This document shows positions 16,669 through 25,173 of a stretch of 64,000 nucleotides of DNA, one piece after another. How positions within the stretch are numbered: the first letter of the stretch is position 1; each line of letters opens with the position of its first letter. A model generated the notes under the pieces. The model was not told the origin of the DNA and made no database searches. It was given only the letters and a program-made list of their open reading frames with translations. The translations under genes and the position numbers were made by a program. This DNA is from Dyadobacter koreensis (GTDB taxonomy: Bacteria; Bacteroidota; Bacteroidia; Cytophagales; Spirosomataceae), in assembly GCF_900108855.1 (NCBI RefSeq), contig NZ_FNXY01000003.1, forward strand, positions 1 through 64,000, in the 5' to 3' direction.

Positions 16669-18036
16669 ATGGAAAAGAAATCATTGCCACTGCAAGTCAT
16701 TAATTACAATGCGGCGGGCATAGACGTTGGATCTCGTAGCCACCTGGTGGCCGTAGACCAAAATAAGGAAAATGTACGCTCATTTGGAATTTACACAAAA
16801 GATCATGAACTGCTTATTACGCACCTTCAAAATCACGGCATAACTTCGGTGGCCATGGAAAGCACCGGAAGTTACTGGCAAACCCTTTTTAATGCGTTAC
16901 AGAAGGCCGGATTCATAGTCCTTTTAGTAGGCGGAAGCCAAACTAAGAATGTGCAAGGCCGGAAAACTGATGTAATTGATTGCATCTGGATCCAGAAATT
17001 ACATTCTCTGGGTCTTTTGTCTGGCAGCTTTTTACTCAGTGATTTTCTTCAGGAACTTCGTACTTATTATTACCATCTGCAGCATATAGTAGAACAAATT
17101 GCAAAGTATACGCACAAAATGCAAAAGGCGCTTCGGTTAATGAACGTCAGGTTAGATGTGGCTATTCGGGATATTACGGGAAAATCCGGTCTCGCAATCA
17201 TTGATGCTATTTTATCCGGAAATAGGGATCCACATTATCTGGCATCTCTAGTTGATATCCGGATGAAAAAGTCAAAACAGGAAATAGCAGATTCTCTGAA
17301 AGGTTGGTGGCGCGATGAACTGCTTTTCGAACTTAGCGCATCACTGGATTTTTACAGATTATATGAAAAAGCACTTCAAGAATGCGACAAAATTATTGAG
17401 AAGGCTTTGCTAAAATTTGCTCCTGTTAATACACTGTTGGAATCCGATAAAGAAAAGCCAAATAGAAGCAAGAAAAAAAGCAGTAAAAATGCTCCTGTAT
17501 TTGACGTCTCTTCTATTGCCTGGCAGTATTTCAAAACGGATTTGTTTGCTATATCTGGAATTAGTTATAGTACCGTGCTTTGTCTGTTGACTACCATGGG
17601 CGACGACATACATAAATTCCAATCAGCAAAAAGCTTTGCCAGCTGGCTCCGCCTGGTCCCAAATAATAAAATAAGCGGCGGTCGGATCATCAGTAGCCGG
17701 ACACCATCTGGAAAGTCTTACTTAGCGTCAGCACTGCGTCAGGCAGCCAATTCTATTGGTAATCAAAAAGACCACGAATTAACTCCGTTTTTTAAAAGAA
17801 TCGCTTATAAAAAAGGTAGGATAACGGCTATAACCGCTACTGCCAGAAAGCTTGCTGTTATCATTTGGAATATGCTTACCAAAGCAGAACCATATAAGAA
17901 ACAGCAGGTAAAAGAAACTAATCAAAAAACAAAAGCAGCTGGGCTAAAACAAGTCGAGAGACGTATAGATGCACTAAAGTTAAGCCAAAGCGAACTTAAA
18001 ACTCTTTTCGCAAGAGCTTCATTATTAATTAATTAA
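16669..18036 (+). CDS. IS110-family transposase (DEDD recombinase)
   Basis: The 455-residue protein has the RuvC-like DEDD domain: AGIDVGSRSHLVAVD, AMESTGSYWQTLF and KTDVIDCIWIQKL. A coiled middle follows, and then the Tnp_IS116/IS110 C-terminal domain (FAISGISYSTVLCLLT, KSFASWLRLVPNN, SGKSYLASALRQAANSIG) containing the conserved Ser. Such enzymes are guided by an element-encoded RNA that pairs with target and donor. All acidic motifs are present, so it may be active. The gene lies head-to-tail opposite the IS3 ORFs and inside that element. Confidence 0.9.
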   Translation: MEKKSLPLQVINYNAAGIDVGSRSHLVAVDQNKENVRSFGIYTKDHELLITHLQNHGITSVAMESTGSYWQTLFNALQKAGFIVLLVGGSQTKNVQGRKTDVIDCIWIQKLHSLGLLSGSFLLSDFLQELRTYYYHLQHIVEQIAKYTHKMQKALRLMNVRLDVAIRDITGKSGLAIIDAILSGNRDPHYLASLVDIRMKKSKQEIADSLKGWWRDELLFELSASLDFYRLYEKALQECDKIIEKALLKFAPVNTLLESDKEKPNRSKKKSSKNAPVFDVSSIAWQYFKTDLFAISGISYSTVLCLLTTMGDDIHKFQSAKSFASWLRLVPNNKISGGRIISSRTPSGKSYLASALRQAANSIGNQKDHELTPFFKRIAYKKGRITAITATARKLAVIIWNMLTKAEPYKKQQVKETNQKTKAAGLKQVERRIDALKLSQSELKTLFARASLLIN

Positions 18037-18219
18037 CGAGGAGTTGTACAGAAAAAACCTTACAATTCCGATTGATAATCCTGATTTAACTTTACGCATC
18101 TTTTTGTTAGTACTACCATAATCTTACACCTAGATTTTCTTAATACTGTGATTACTTTACAAGTATAATGTAAGCCATTTGCCAATTTAAATTTAAAGTA
18201 AATTTTCTATTGGCTTTGA

Positions 18220-18275
18220 ACATTGTTTCTTGTAATCCCCCCTCATTTAAAACGGGGGGTTATAAGAAACAATGT
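18220..18275. repeat. Long hairpin between IS110 and IS3 orfB
   Basis: CATTGTTTCTTGTAATCCCC begins an arm at 18221-18242 that pairs with GGGGGGTTATAAGAAACAATG at 18254-18274. The match is nearly perfect over 21 bp, with an 11-base AT-rich loop. It may terminate transcription at the 3' end of orfB, or be a structured target or end of IS110. Confidence 0.7.
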
Positions 18276-18285
18276 GGAGATCGAA

Positions 18286-19200
18286 TTATGCTTCATAGGA
18301 CTCGGGTACGTCTTTCTTTTTCTTGCGATAAGTTTTCCAGCGCTTTGATAACTGTCCTTCGCGTTCGTGTGCCTGTTCAGGAGTTAAATAATCAACACTC
18401 GCGTGTGGCCGTTTGCCGTTGTATATCTGAATAATTCTCGAGATGGCCTTCGATGCTTCTTTGTGATTTTGATAAACCCGCTTCGGATAAAATTCATTTT
18501 TTATGATGCCATTTACCCGTTCCGCAAGTGCATTGTCATATGGACTACCATTCTGAGTCATACTAATCGCAATATTTTCGTCACCCAAAATACTTACATA
18601 TTCCGCAGAACAGTACTGAATTCCGCGGTCAGAATGATGGATTAGAAAATAGGGCGAGTCATATTTTCGTCCTTCAACTGCCATCTTTAGCGCATTAATG
18701 CAGCCAACCGCCTCTAACGTTTGGTAAAGAGAATAACCTACAATTTTTCTCGAAAATGCGTCTGTTATCAGGCTTAGATAACTAAATCCTTCGAGAGTTC
18801 TTATATAGGTTAAATCGCTCACCCACAACTGGTTTGGTCCAATTACTTCCAGTCCCTTGATTAAATTAGGATACTTTTTTAGCCAATGATGAGAATCAGT
18901 GGTCTTTACCATACGCTTCCTTCTACGGATCAAAAGACCATGAAACCGTAGCAGTTCAAACAACTGATCTCTTCCGATTTTAATACCATGCTGTTTTAAA
19001 TCAGGTATTAGTAGGAAAAGAAGTTTTCTGGTCCCAATAAAAGGAATGTTGCTCCTGTATTCTCTGACTAAAGACAAAATCAGCATGTGAGCTATTGATG
19101 TTTTCTTTTCGTGCTCTGCTGCGTCGTAATAAGCCTGACGTGTCACACCAAACAGTTCGCAGAGACTTCCGAGGCTTTCTTCCGGATGTTTCTGCCGCAT
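18286..19200 (-). CDS. IS3-family transposase OrfB
   Basis: The 304-residue protein has an HTH_21-type region (GTRKLLFLLIPDLKQHGIKIGRD, written here in part) and an rve core. Its DDE triad is visible as WVSDLTYI, HHSDRGIQY and NALAERVNG. The length fits IS3 OrfB, which is usually made as an OrfAB fusion by -1 frameshifting. The upstream orfA ends 6 bp before this start, so the frameshift arrangement is plausible. The C-terminus (RKKKKDVPESYEA) is complete. The nested IS110 lies beyond its stop and does not disrupt coding. Confidence 0.9.
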   Translation of the reverse strand: MRQKHPEESLGSLCELFGVTRQAYYDAAEHEKKTSIAHMLILSLVREYRSNIPFIGTRKLLFLLIPDLKQHGIKIGRDQLFELLRFHGLLIRRRKRMVKTTDSHHWLKKYPNLIKGLEVIGPNQLWVSDLTYIRTLEGFSYLSLITDAFSRKIVGYSLYQTLEAVGCINALKMAVEGRKYDSPYFLIHHSDRGIQYCSAEYVSILGDENIAISMTQNGSPYDNALAERVNGIIKNEFYPKRVYQNHKEASKAISRIIQIYNGKRPHASVDYLTPEQAHEREGQLSKRWKTYRKKKKDVPESYEA

Positions 19201-19205
19201 CCTTT

Positions 19206-19598
19206 TTACTGTTTGGAACCAGGCTTTTTTCTGATCTTAATATGAAGTTCCTGTTCACTCACTTCGATCATAGTTTGCAGTCCGCTAATTTTCAAATTAG
19301 CCTTTTCAAGTTGCTTCGTTAAATCCTGTACCTGTTTGGCCAGAATCCTGGTCTTTGAGTTCTCATTCATATTGCCGATGGCTTCTTCTGCCACCTCGCG
19401 TGGCCTAGCATTAAACGAAGAAAATTCAGCAACCCATGTACCAAGCGTTTTTCGATTTAGACCATATTTCCGAGCAGCAGCTCTCTGGCCAATTAGTCCG
19501 GAGTTAATTTCATGAACAATCTTTTTCTTCTCCGTATCGCTTAGTCGTTCATACGGTTTTCGATTTTTTACAGTAACTTTTTTCTCTTTTGCTTTCAT
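19206..19598 (-). CDS. IS3-family OrfA (HTH and coiled-coil)
   Basis: The 130-residue product has an HTH (LSDTEKKKIVHEINSGLIG, RAAARKYGLNRKTLGTWVAE) and a leucine-zipper-like C-terminal helix (ILAKQVQDLTKQLEKANLKI). This is the DNA-binding and oligomerisation half of the IS3 transposase, which recognises the terminal repeats. It starts about 24 bp inside the IS terminus at 19637 and is followed closely by orfB. Confidence 0.85.
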   Translation of the reverse strand: MKAKEKKVTVKNRKPYERLSDTEKKKIVHEINSGLIGQRAAARKYGLNRKTLGTWVAEFSSFNARPREVAEEAIGNMNENSKTRILAKQVQDLTKQLEKANLKISGLQTMIEVSEQELHIKIRKKPGSKQ

Positions 19599-19638
19599 CC
19601 TTTTAGCTTTTGTGTAAAGCTATTTCAGGACAATACAC

Positions 19639-20922
19639 CAGACTAATTATTTAAAAACGGCTAAACTAACTCTTTTCAAGAATTTTGATTCTAGGGAAGT
19701 TAGCCTAACAGCCTTTTTAAAATCTCTAATGCGTCTTAGATTAGTACCTTCTGAGGTATCCATGGATCTTTTAGTGATAGCTTGTACAATGTATGCCGCA
19801 GATACAAGAATTAGAAGGGAGCATCACAGCGAGGATAACTGGACAAGAATAATCGAATTATTCATTCCCGTTAGTAACCTAGGGTTGTGGAATTCTGAAC
19901 GACGGTCGCTAGAAAAAATATTCCGGTTTTTGACTGGCGATATTTGGTCCATAACCTTCAGGGAACGGTCTGCTAATTCCGCTGTTTTAGCCCCAGTTAG
20001 TAAGCTAAAAAGATTTATGATGCCGTATGAAACGGATACAGTTTGTTTGTTTTCTGGTGGAATGGATAGTTTCATTGGGGCAATAGACTTATTGGAAAAA
20101 AATATAAGACCATTACTGGTTGGGCATTCGAAGAGCGCTGATGTTTCTCCGTATCAAAAGGGTTGTGGAGAAGCTTTAAATAATCATTATAAAGAAAATT
20201 CCGCCCAGAGAGTATTCGCCTTTATAAAGGTACCCAAAGCAGGTTTGTTCAATAGTGAAGATCATACTGAAAGGGGTAGATCATTTATGTTTTTAACGTT
20301 GGGAGCAATCTGCGCATCCTGTTTGAAAGATCGTTCAAAGTTGATAGTTCCAGAAAATGGAATGATCAGCCTTAATATTCCTTTGACCCCCTTGCGAACA
20401 GGATCACATAGCACCAGGACAACTCATCCTCACTATTTCGGTTTGATGCAAAGTCTTTTTGATAACTTATCTTTGGGAGTGACTATCGAAAACCCCTATC
20501 AGTTTAAAACTAAAGGAGAAATGTTGCTCGAGTGTTTGAATAAAGATCTCGTCAGAATTACGCCGACGATGTCTTGCAGTCACCCCTCCGGAAGATTTGA
20601 GGGTTTGGGTAATTTGCATTGTGGATCATGTGTTCCGTGTATTATAAGGCAGGCTTCATATCTATCAGCCGGGATTTCCGATGAATTCAGGTATCGAAGA
20701 AATATTTTCAAAGAAGAGGGACTGAGAATTTCGAAAGCGGAAGGTGCAGACATAATCGCGTTCAAATATATGATCGAAAAAGCCAAGTTAAACCCCGGTT
20801 ATCTAACAGCTGCAATTAGGAACACCGGGCCTCTAGGAGACCAAGTCGATCAATATGTTGACGTGTATAACAGAGCACTTTTGGAGGTAGATAAACTAAT
20901 CAAAGAGGTGGTTTTAATATGA
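19639..20922 (+). pseudogene. qatC: QatC-like QueC-family protein, 5' end lost to the IS3 element
   Basis: The intact part, from Met at 19729, is 397 residues. It has a QueC-like PP-loop (CLFSGGMDS, 106-114) and a C-terminal zinc site (MSCSHPSGRF, HCGSCVPC). RIIELFIPVSNLGLW and FLTGDIW match QatC, the 7-cyano-7-deazaguanine-synthase-like subunit of the QatABCD anti-phage system. The frame is open upstream of Met19729 right up to the IS terminus and reads FDSREVSLTAFLKSLMRLRL, which fits the expected QatC N-terminus before PSE..MDLL. The true start was probably beyond the IS. A shortened product from 19729 could still be made. The stop overlaps the next gene's ATG (ATGA). Confidence 0.75.
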
Positions 20923-21665
20923 GCACTATATATATTGACACACATTGTCATCTTGACTTGTTGAAGGAAATCGATAAGAATCCGACGCAAGAAGATCGAT
21001 TGCCGATCAAGTCAATTAGTGTAACTAACGCCCCATTTCTATTCAAACCTAACACTATACTTTTTGCTCAATCCAAAAATATTAGGATTTCTCTAGGTTT
21101 ACATCCCGAGTTAGTAAGCACTTACCACGATCAAATTGATATTTTTAAACAAATGCTTCCATTGACCAAATATGTTGGAGAGGTGGGTTTGGACGGCTCA
21201 ATTGAACATAGAGGCAACTACATGCTACAGAAAAAGGTTTTCGAAGAAATTCTAGTGGCTGCGGGTGCCGAGGACAACAAAATACTTACTGTGCATTCCA
21301 GAAATGCGGCAAATGAAACCATTGAATTAATTCACAAGCACCTAAAAAATACCAATTGTCAAGTGATATTTCATTGGTTCTCCGGAAACATAAACGAATT
21401 AAGAAGCGCGTTGAAATATGGTTTTTATTTCTCGTTCAATCATCGTATGGTAACCTCAAAGAAAGGACAGCATCTCATAGCCGAAATTCCGAAAGACGCG
21501 GTGTTGACCGAGTCTGATGCTCCCTTTACATTTAACAATAAGATTAAAAATAGACTTGATTCTATTAAATTTTCTGTAAAAGAAGGAAGCAAATTATATA
21601 ATATTCAAGAGGAAGAGTTTAAGTCTGTGATATACAATAATTTTAAAACTATGCTTTTAAAGTAG
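20919..21665 (+). CDS. qatD: TatD-like DNase, QatD
   Basis: The 248-residue protein belongs to the TatD metal-dependent hydrolases. Metal ligands are visible: DTHCHLDLL (HxH at the N-terminus), GEVGLDGS (Glu), VHSRNA (His), FHWFSGN (His) and ESDAPF (Asp). Its ATG overlaps the stop of the QatC-like gene by four bases, which indicates translational coupling. A QueC-like protein followed by a TatD-like DNase is the qatC-qatD end of Qat defence loci. QatA (ATPase) and QatB are not present in the window, so the complete system is absent here. The enzyme itself looks intact. Confidence 0.8.
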   Translation: MSTIYIDTHCHLDLLKEIDKNPTQEDRLPIKSISVTNAPFLFKPNTILFAQSKNIRISLGLHPELVSTYHDQIDIFKQMLPLTKYVGEVGLDGSIEHRGNYMLQKKVFEEILVAAGAEDNKILTVHSRNAANETIELIHKHLKNTNCQVIFHWFSGNINELRSALKYGFYFSFNHRMVTSKKGQHLIAEIPKDAVLTESDAPFTFNNKIKNRLDSIKFSVKEGSKLYNIQEEEFKSVIYNNFKTMLLK

Positions 21666-21787
21666 GCAACAAATTAGGAATGTCATTCAGGGGCGTTAAT
21701 GCTTAGAGAATTAGTATAAACTTCAAATGATCTATTTAGCCAAAGCGCCTTTTAACGAAAAATTCAACCAGAACGCTATTTTATTAT

Positions 21788-22597
21788 ATGAAAAACATTG
21801 AAAAATATAAAAGTGATTTACAACATTTGATTGATAAAGGTGAAAAATTAGATCTTTCCATAAGGTATGCTTGCCATAAAGATAATTTTGAAAAGCAACT
21901 TAGAGAAGCGATAAAAGACGAGAAGAAGGTAAAAGAATTCATTGAAAACATATTGCCATTTAATAGAGAATATCAAAGTTGGTACTCAGAATCGCTTGTG
22001 TTGGTAAAACAATTAATGCCAGATAGACGGAACGACTTTGTTCGATTATATGAAAAACCAAAGACACGAAAGGCTATTGAATACGGTAATTATGTAATGG
22101 AAGACTATTTACAAAACTTAACCGTTAACAGTGGTTATGGAGAAAAAAAAGTTGGACCAGACGCAGCAATAAGTCAGTTTGAACAACAGTTAAATATTTT
22201 GAAATCTTTAGAAAGACGATTTGAGAGTTCTCTTTTTGACATTAGACAGTTAGTACAGGCAGATCTATTTGATAGCGAACTTGATTCAGCAAGAGAACTC
22301 AATAAAAACAAATTCTCTAGGGGTGCGGGTGCCATTGCAGGTGTAGTTCTTGAAAAACATTTATCCGAAGTACTAGGGAATCATAATTTAACAACTTCCA
22401 AAAAGAACCCTTCGATTTCTGATTTTAATGACATCTTAAAAAATGCAGGTGTTTATGACACACCAAATTGGAGAAAAATTCAACTTTTAGGTGATATAAG
22501 AAACTTGTGTGACCATAATAAAACAAGAGAACCAAAACAGGAGGAAGTTGACGAACTTATTTCAGGAGTTGAAGCCATAATTAAGACGATTTTTTAA
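21788..22597 (+). CDS. HEPN-domain protein, putative RNase toxin
   Basis: The 269-residue, highly charged protein has a helical N-terminal half with no recognised family. A C-terminal HEPN-like four-helix domain follows: AGAIAGVVLEKHLSEVLGNH, then IQLLGDIRNLCDHNKTREPK. RNLCDH gives the R-x4-H active-site signature (Arg238, His243) of HEPN ribonucleases, which often act in toxin-antitoxin or abortive-infection systems. It lies 122 bp after qatD and 48 bp before a small Pro/Lys-rich ORF. No MNT-type nucleotidyltransferase partner is seen. The HEPN assignment is from the motif and helix pattern. Confidence 0.65.
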   Translation: MKNIEKYKSDLQHLIDKGEKLDLSIRYACHKDNFEKQLREAIKDEKKVKEFIENILPFNREYQSWYSESLVLVKQLMPDRRNDFVRLYEKPKTRKAIEYGNYVMEDYLQNLTVNSGYGEKKVGPDAAISQFEQQLNILKSLERRFESSLFDIRQLVQADLFDSELDSARELNKNKFSRGAGAIAGVVLEKHLSEVLGNHNLTTSKKNPSISDFNDILKNAGVYDTPNWRKIQLLGDIRNLCDHNKTREPKQEEVDELISGVEAIIKTIF

Positions 22598-22645
22598 ACC
22601 TATTTAATAAAACAATATTAAAATAAAAAATAAACAAATCAGATT

Positions 22646-22792
22646 ATGAACACAATTGAAGCAATTAAGCCTGGACCTAAACCTAACAAACCAGATGGGA
22701 CACCAGATGAAAGAAGGCGAGTCACACCAGAATCTCAGCCAAAGCATCCTGGCTTAAGACCACATAAACACAAACCAGGCGACCAAAAATAA
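22646..22792 (+). CDS. Small Pro/Lys-rich protein (48 residues)
   Basis: ATG at 22646 and TAA at 22790 bound an ORF reading MNTIEAIKPGPKPNKPDGTP, then DERRRVTPESQPKHPGLRPH, ending KHKPGDQK. It is strongly basic and Pro-rich, unlike random AT-rich DNA, and a good terminator follows 5 bp after the stop. It is likely co-transcribed with the HEPN gene and is a candidate small partner. No family is recognised. Confidence 0.5.
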   Translation: MNTIEAIKPGPKPNKPDGTPDERRRVTPESQPKHPGLRPHKHKPGDQK

Positions 22793-22796
22793 AGAC

Positions 22797-22841
22797 AAAT
22801 AATAACCATGGATTGCGCAAGTCACATCATGGTTATTATTT
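22797..22841 (+). terminator. Terminator-like hairpin after the small Pro/Lys-rich ORF
   Basis: AAATAATAACCATG at 22797-22810 pairs perfectly with CATGGTTATTATTT at 22828-22841, with a 17-base loop and an AT-rich tail. Confidence 0.65.
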
Positions 22842-23128
22842 ATTATGACATGCAAAAAGCAAATCAATTTTATCTAATATCCTATCAATTTTGCACCTTG
22901 AAAATTAACTTAAAACTGACCCAACTTGGTTTTCCTTCGAAAATTATGCCGCCAGAATTCCCCAGTTATTAACCAACATCCAAAGCTCGTAAATACGTAT
23001 ATCGGTACCGTTTAAATTAAAGACAGGTTGGTCCAAACCAGCTTTAGTTCGCAGGAATTCCCAGCAAACTTTGTTGACCATTTAATTATTTTCGCTCCTG
23101 CTTAATTTCAGTAACAACATAATTGCTA
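22842..23128. other. Intergenic region between island cargo and integrase
   Basis: About 290 bp with no convincing ORF. It separates the + strand HEPN unit from the 3' end of the tyrosine integrase. I see no strong repeat or tRNA fragment here. Confidence 0.5.
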
Positions 23129-24526
23129 TTAAATCAAAGCTTCTAGGTACTTCTTCATCTTCTCATCATCAAACGATCCAAGATAAGCCTGCGTAGTGGA
23201 AATGTTCTGGTGACCGAGGGACTGCGATATAAACGCAATCGGCGCCTCTGACTGCAACAATATCGTAGCAAATGAATGCCTGGCCGCGTAAGTTGTGATA
23301 TCCATCGCTATATCCAACTTTTTAGCAATACTTCGGATATGCAGATTGGTCATCGTTACTATCTGCGAGACCGTACTCTTCTTCTGCTTTGCAGTCATGC
23401 CGGAATCCAAAAACGGAAATACGTATGATTCCGGCGCGGTACTGTTGGTATACCTGTTTATAATGTTCCAGCTTTCAGCAAACAGGTTTATTTTTATCCG
23501 GACTTGATTGCCCTTTCTCGTTCGTGCCGTTTTTTGTCGAACGAAGGACAAGCTATTCCCAGCCCTGTCTACGTCCTTCCACTTGATACTGCAGATATCC
23601 GTAATGTTCATTCCATTGCTCAGATAAGAAAATACCCACAGATCACGGCCTCGCTCTTCGTAGGAACCAGGCTCGCTCTGATAGCTGATGATTTTCATAA
23701 CATCTGTCTTAGATAGAGCTTTTTTAATATTTGCACCAGCCGGGATAATATATCCACCCTTTCCAAAAGGATATAGCTCTGAACTTACAACCTTATCTCT
23801 GATTGCATCATTAAAAACACTACGTAATTGCCGGCAATATATTCCCACCGTCGTAAGCCTTGCCGGAGTATCGACAGCAGCAGCCTCCCCCTTTTTTAAT
23901 TTCTTCTTTTTTGCAGCACGACCATAGAGAAGCATCCATTGTTCATAGGCCTTTAAAAAATCGGGAGTGACATGCTCAAATCTCAAAATGGTAGTAGGTT
24001 TTTGTGTATGCCGTTTAGTAGGTTTAGGAATGTTCAGAAATCTGGTTCTTTCAGTGTCGCTGAATGACGAAATAAACCGGCACAAGGAAATCCCCGTATC
24101 TCTGTAACTCGCAGCTGAGCCAAGACGTTCTTCAATTTCCATCGCCTTTGCTTTTAAATCAAGCATGCTTATCACGTCGTCTGACTCAGTCCTTACTGGT
24201 AGAGCTTCCGTCTTGCCGTAACTTTCAAATGATTCACGGAACAGATCAAATGTAAAATTAGGACCTAGCTGTCTGGTAATGTTACTTGCAAAAGGGACAA
24301 TGCCGACTGGGTCAGTCTCCCTGCTCCACAACTTGTGCCAAACGTCAAGAAAATTATCATCCTTGATTTTACCATCCGGCGAATCTTTCTCGGCATTTTT
24401 CTTTAACCGCTCCCACTCCGCCTTGCTTACTTTGATGCCTGTTGAAAACAATTTCTGCTTTCTTTCAAAGATGACGTTAAGCTTTATCTTATTATCATCC
24501 CTCCTGGTGTCGAAGAATAAATTCAC
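23129..24526 (-). CDS. Tyrosine recombinase (Bacteroidota integrase)
   Basis: The 465-residue protein has an N-terminal arm-binding region (FERKQKLFSTGIKVSKAEWE), a core-binding SAM-like domain (FEHVTPDFLKAYEQWML) and a C-terminal catalytic domain. It keeps the beta-hairpin Lys region (VRQKTARTRKG), Arg II in AARHSFAT, GHQNIS and the nucleophile Tyr448 in TTQAYL. The usual Arg I position (T-G-L-R) reads NGMN, and the usual HxxR reads YAAR. Both changes are known in Bacteroidota integrases, so activity is still plausible. It probably mobilised part of this island. Direct repeats lie just upstream of its start. Confidence 0.9.
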   Translation of the reverse strand: MNLFFDTRRDDNKIKLNVIFERKQKLFSTGIKVSKAEWERLKKNAEKDSPDGKIKDDNFLDVWHKLWSRETDPVGIVPFASNITRQLGPNFTFDLFRESFESYGKTEALPVRTESDDVISMLDLKAKAMEIEERLGSAASYRDTGISLCRFISSFSDTERTRFLNIPKPTKRHTQKPTTILRFEHVTPDFLKAYEQWMLLYGRAAKKKKLKKGEAAAVDTPARLTTVGIYCRQLRSVFNDAIRDKVVSSELYPFGKGGYIIPAGANIKKALSKTDVMKIISYQSEPGSYEERGRDLWVFSYLSNGMNITDICSIKWKDVDRAGNSLSFVRQKTARTRKGNQVRIKINLFAESWNIINRYTNSTAPESYVFPFLDSGMTAKQKKSTVSQIVTMTNLHIRSIAKKLDIAMDITTYAARHSFATILLQSEAPIAFISQSLGHQNISTTQAYLGSFDDEKMKKYLEALI

Positions 24527-24576
24527 TGTGCCTGTTTCATGATACTACCATTTTGATTGAACATTCATTCAATTTT

Positions 24577-24600
24577 ATGTGCAATACAATGTGCAATACA
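24577..24600. repeat. Tandem 12-bp direct repeat upstream of integrase
   Basis: ATGTGCAATACA occurs twice without spacing, about 50 bp upstream of the integrase start. It could be an arm-type integrase or excisionase site. Confidence 0.6.
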
Positions 24601-24720
24601 AATTTACGGATTAGACGACAAACAGACAACAAACAAAAACAAAAATATTTTATAAATGTCTAATTATCAGCATATTGAATAATAACAGACAAATATACAA
24701 TAAGAAGAAAAACCATATTT

Positions 24721-24741
24721 TTACTGACTCATAATCAGTAA
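24721..24741. repeat. Hairpin TTACTGA-N7-TCAGTAA
   Basis: A 7-bp inverted repeat with loop CTCATAA is followed by GTTTTT. It may be a terminator or recombination core in the gap between the divergent recombinase genes. Confidence 0.4.
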
Positions 24742-24947
24742 GTTTTTATGTTATTTCCGTCAAAAAAAATGCATTTACTCGTAATAGTCCAAACCACATT
24801 TTTTGCAACTAAGCCCTCTTCACCACCTACGCCAATTTCCCTTAGGATCATCTCAACTGTATCCAATAGATTTGTGATAAGTCGGGGGCTATTATACTTT
24901 ATAGTAAGCAAGCCCGGCCCTAAACGTAAATACGAGGGAGGTGTGTG

Positions 24948-25109
24948 ATGGAGGTAAAAGAAACGGAAACAGGGCTTGATCCTGAAAAGGTAATACAAAT
25001 TTTAAAGAAGCACGGCGAGTCAATCAGTTTAGAAGAAGCAAAAAACGTTGTCAAACTTATCCATCAATTTGCCAGAATCGCTGTAAATCAACTAACAAAG
25101 GCTAAATGA
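24948..25109 (+). CDS. Small 53-residue protein upstream of serine recombinase
   Basis: ATG at 24948 is preceded by AGGGAGG at good spacing, an unusually strong Shine-Dalgarno sequence for this organism. The product (MEVKETETGLDPEKVIQILK, KHGESISLEEAKNVVKLI, then HQFARIAVNQLTKAK) is helical. It resembles small ORFs that accompany recombinases in Bacteroidota mobile elements. It ends 64 bp before the serine recombinase and is probably in its operon. Possible excision or directionality factor by position only. Confidence 0.65.
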   Translation: MEVKETETGLDPEKVIQILKKHGESISLEEAKNVVKLIHQFARIAVNQLTKAK

Positions 25110-25173
25110 AGAATTTAACTTTGTTATTTTTGCGATGTGGATAGTCAATTGTCTGATTTAAATGTGAAAAATC

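Larger units (their letters stand above)
16377..19637 (-). mobile_element. IS3-family element interrupted by a nested IS110
   Basis: TGTATCGTCCTGAAAT at 16377-16392 is the reverse complement, with one mismatch, of ATTTCAGGACAATACA at 19622-19637. The two fit IS3 terminal inverted repeats (TG...CA). Between them on - are orfA and orfB at the right end, and an IS110 transposase on + in the stretch beyond the orfB stop. Flanking bases differ (TGC on the left, CCA on the right), so no target duplication survives. Adjacent deletion or recombination is therefore likely. The right end lies inside the open frame of qatC. Confidence 0.75.

Noticed and set aside
24577-24600. CRISPR-like repeat
   Set aside because: Only two 12-bp units with no spacers, so not a CRISPR array. 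No other array was seen in the window.
24735-24998. Overlapping ORFs on both strands (66 residues on +, 87 on -)
   Set aside because: Neither has recognisable domains or a good start. They overlap each other and the better supported 53-residue gene. The + ORF ends KPGPKRKYEGGV and overlaps the next ATG, so it was kept in mind but not called.
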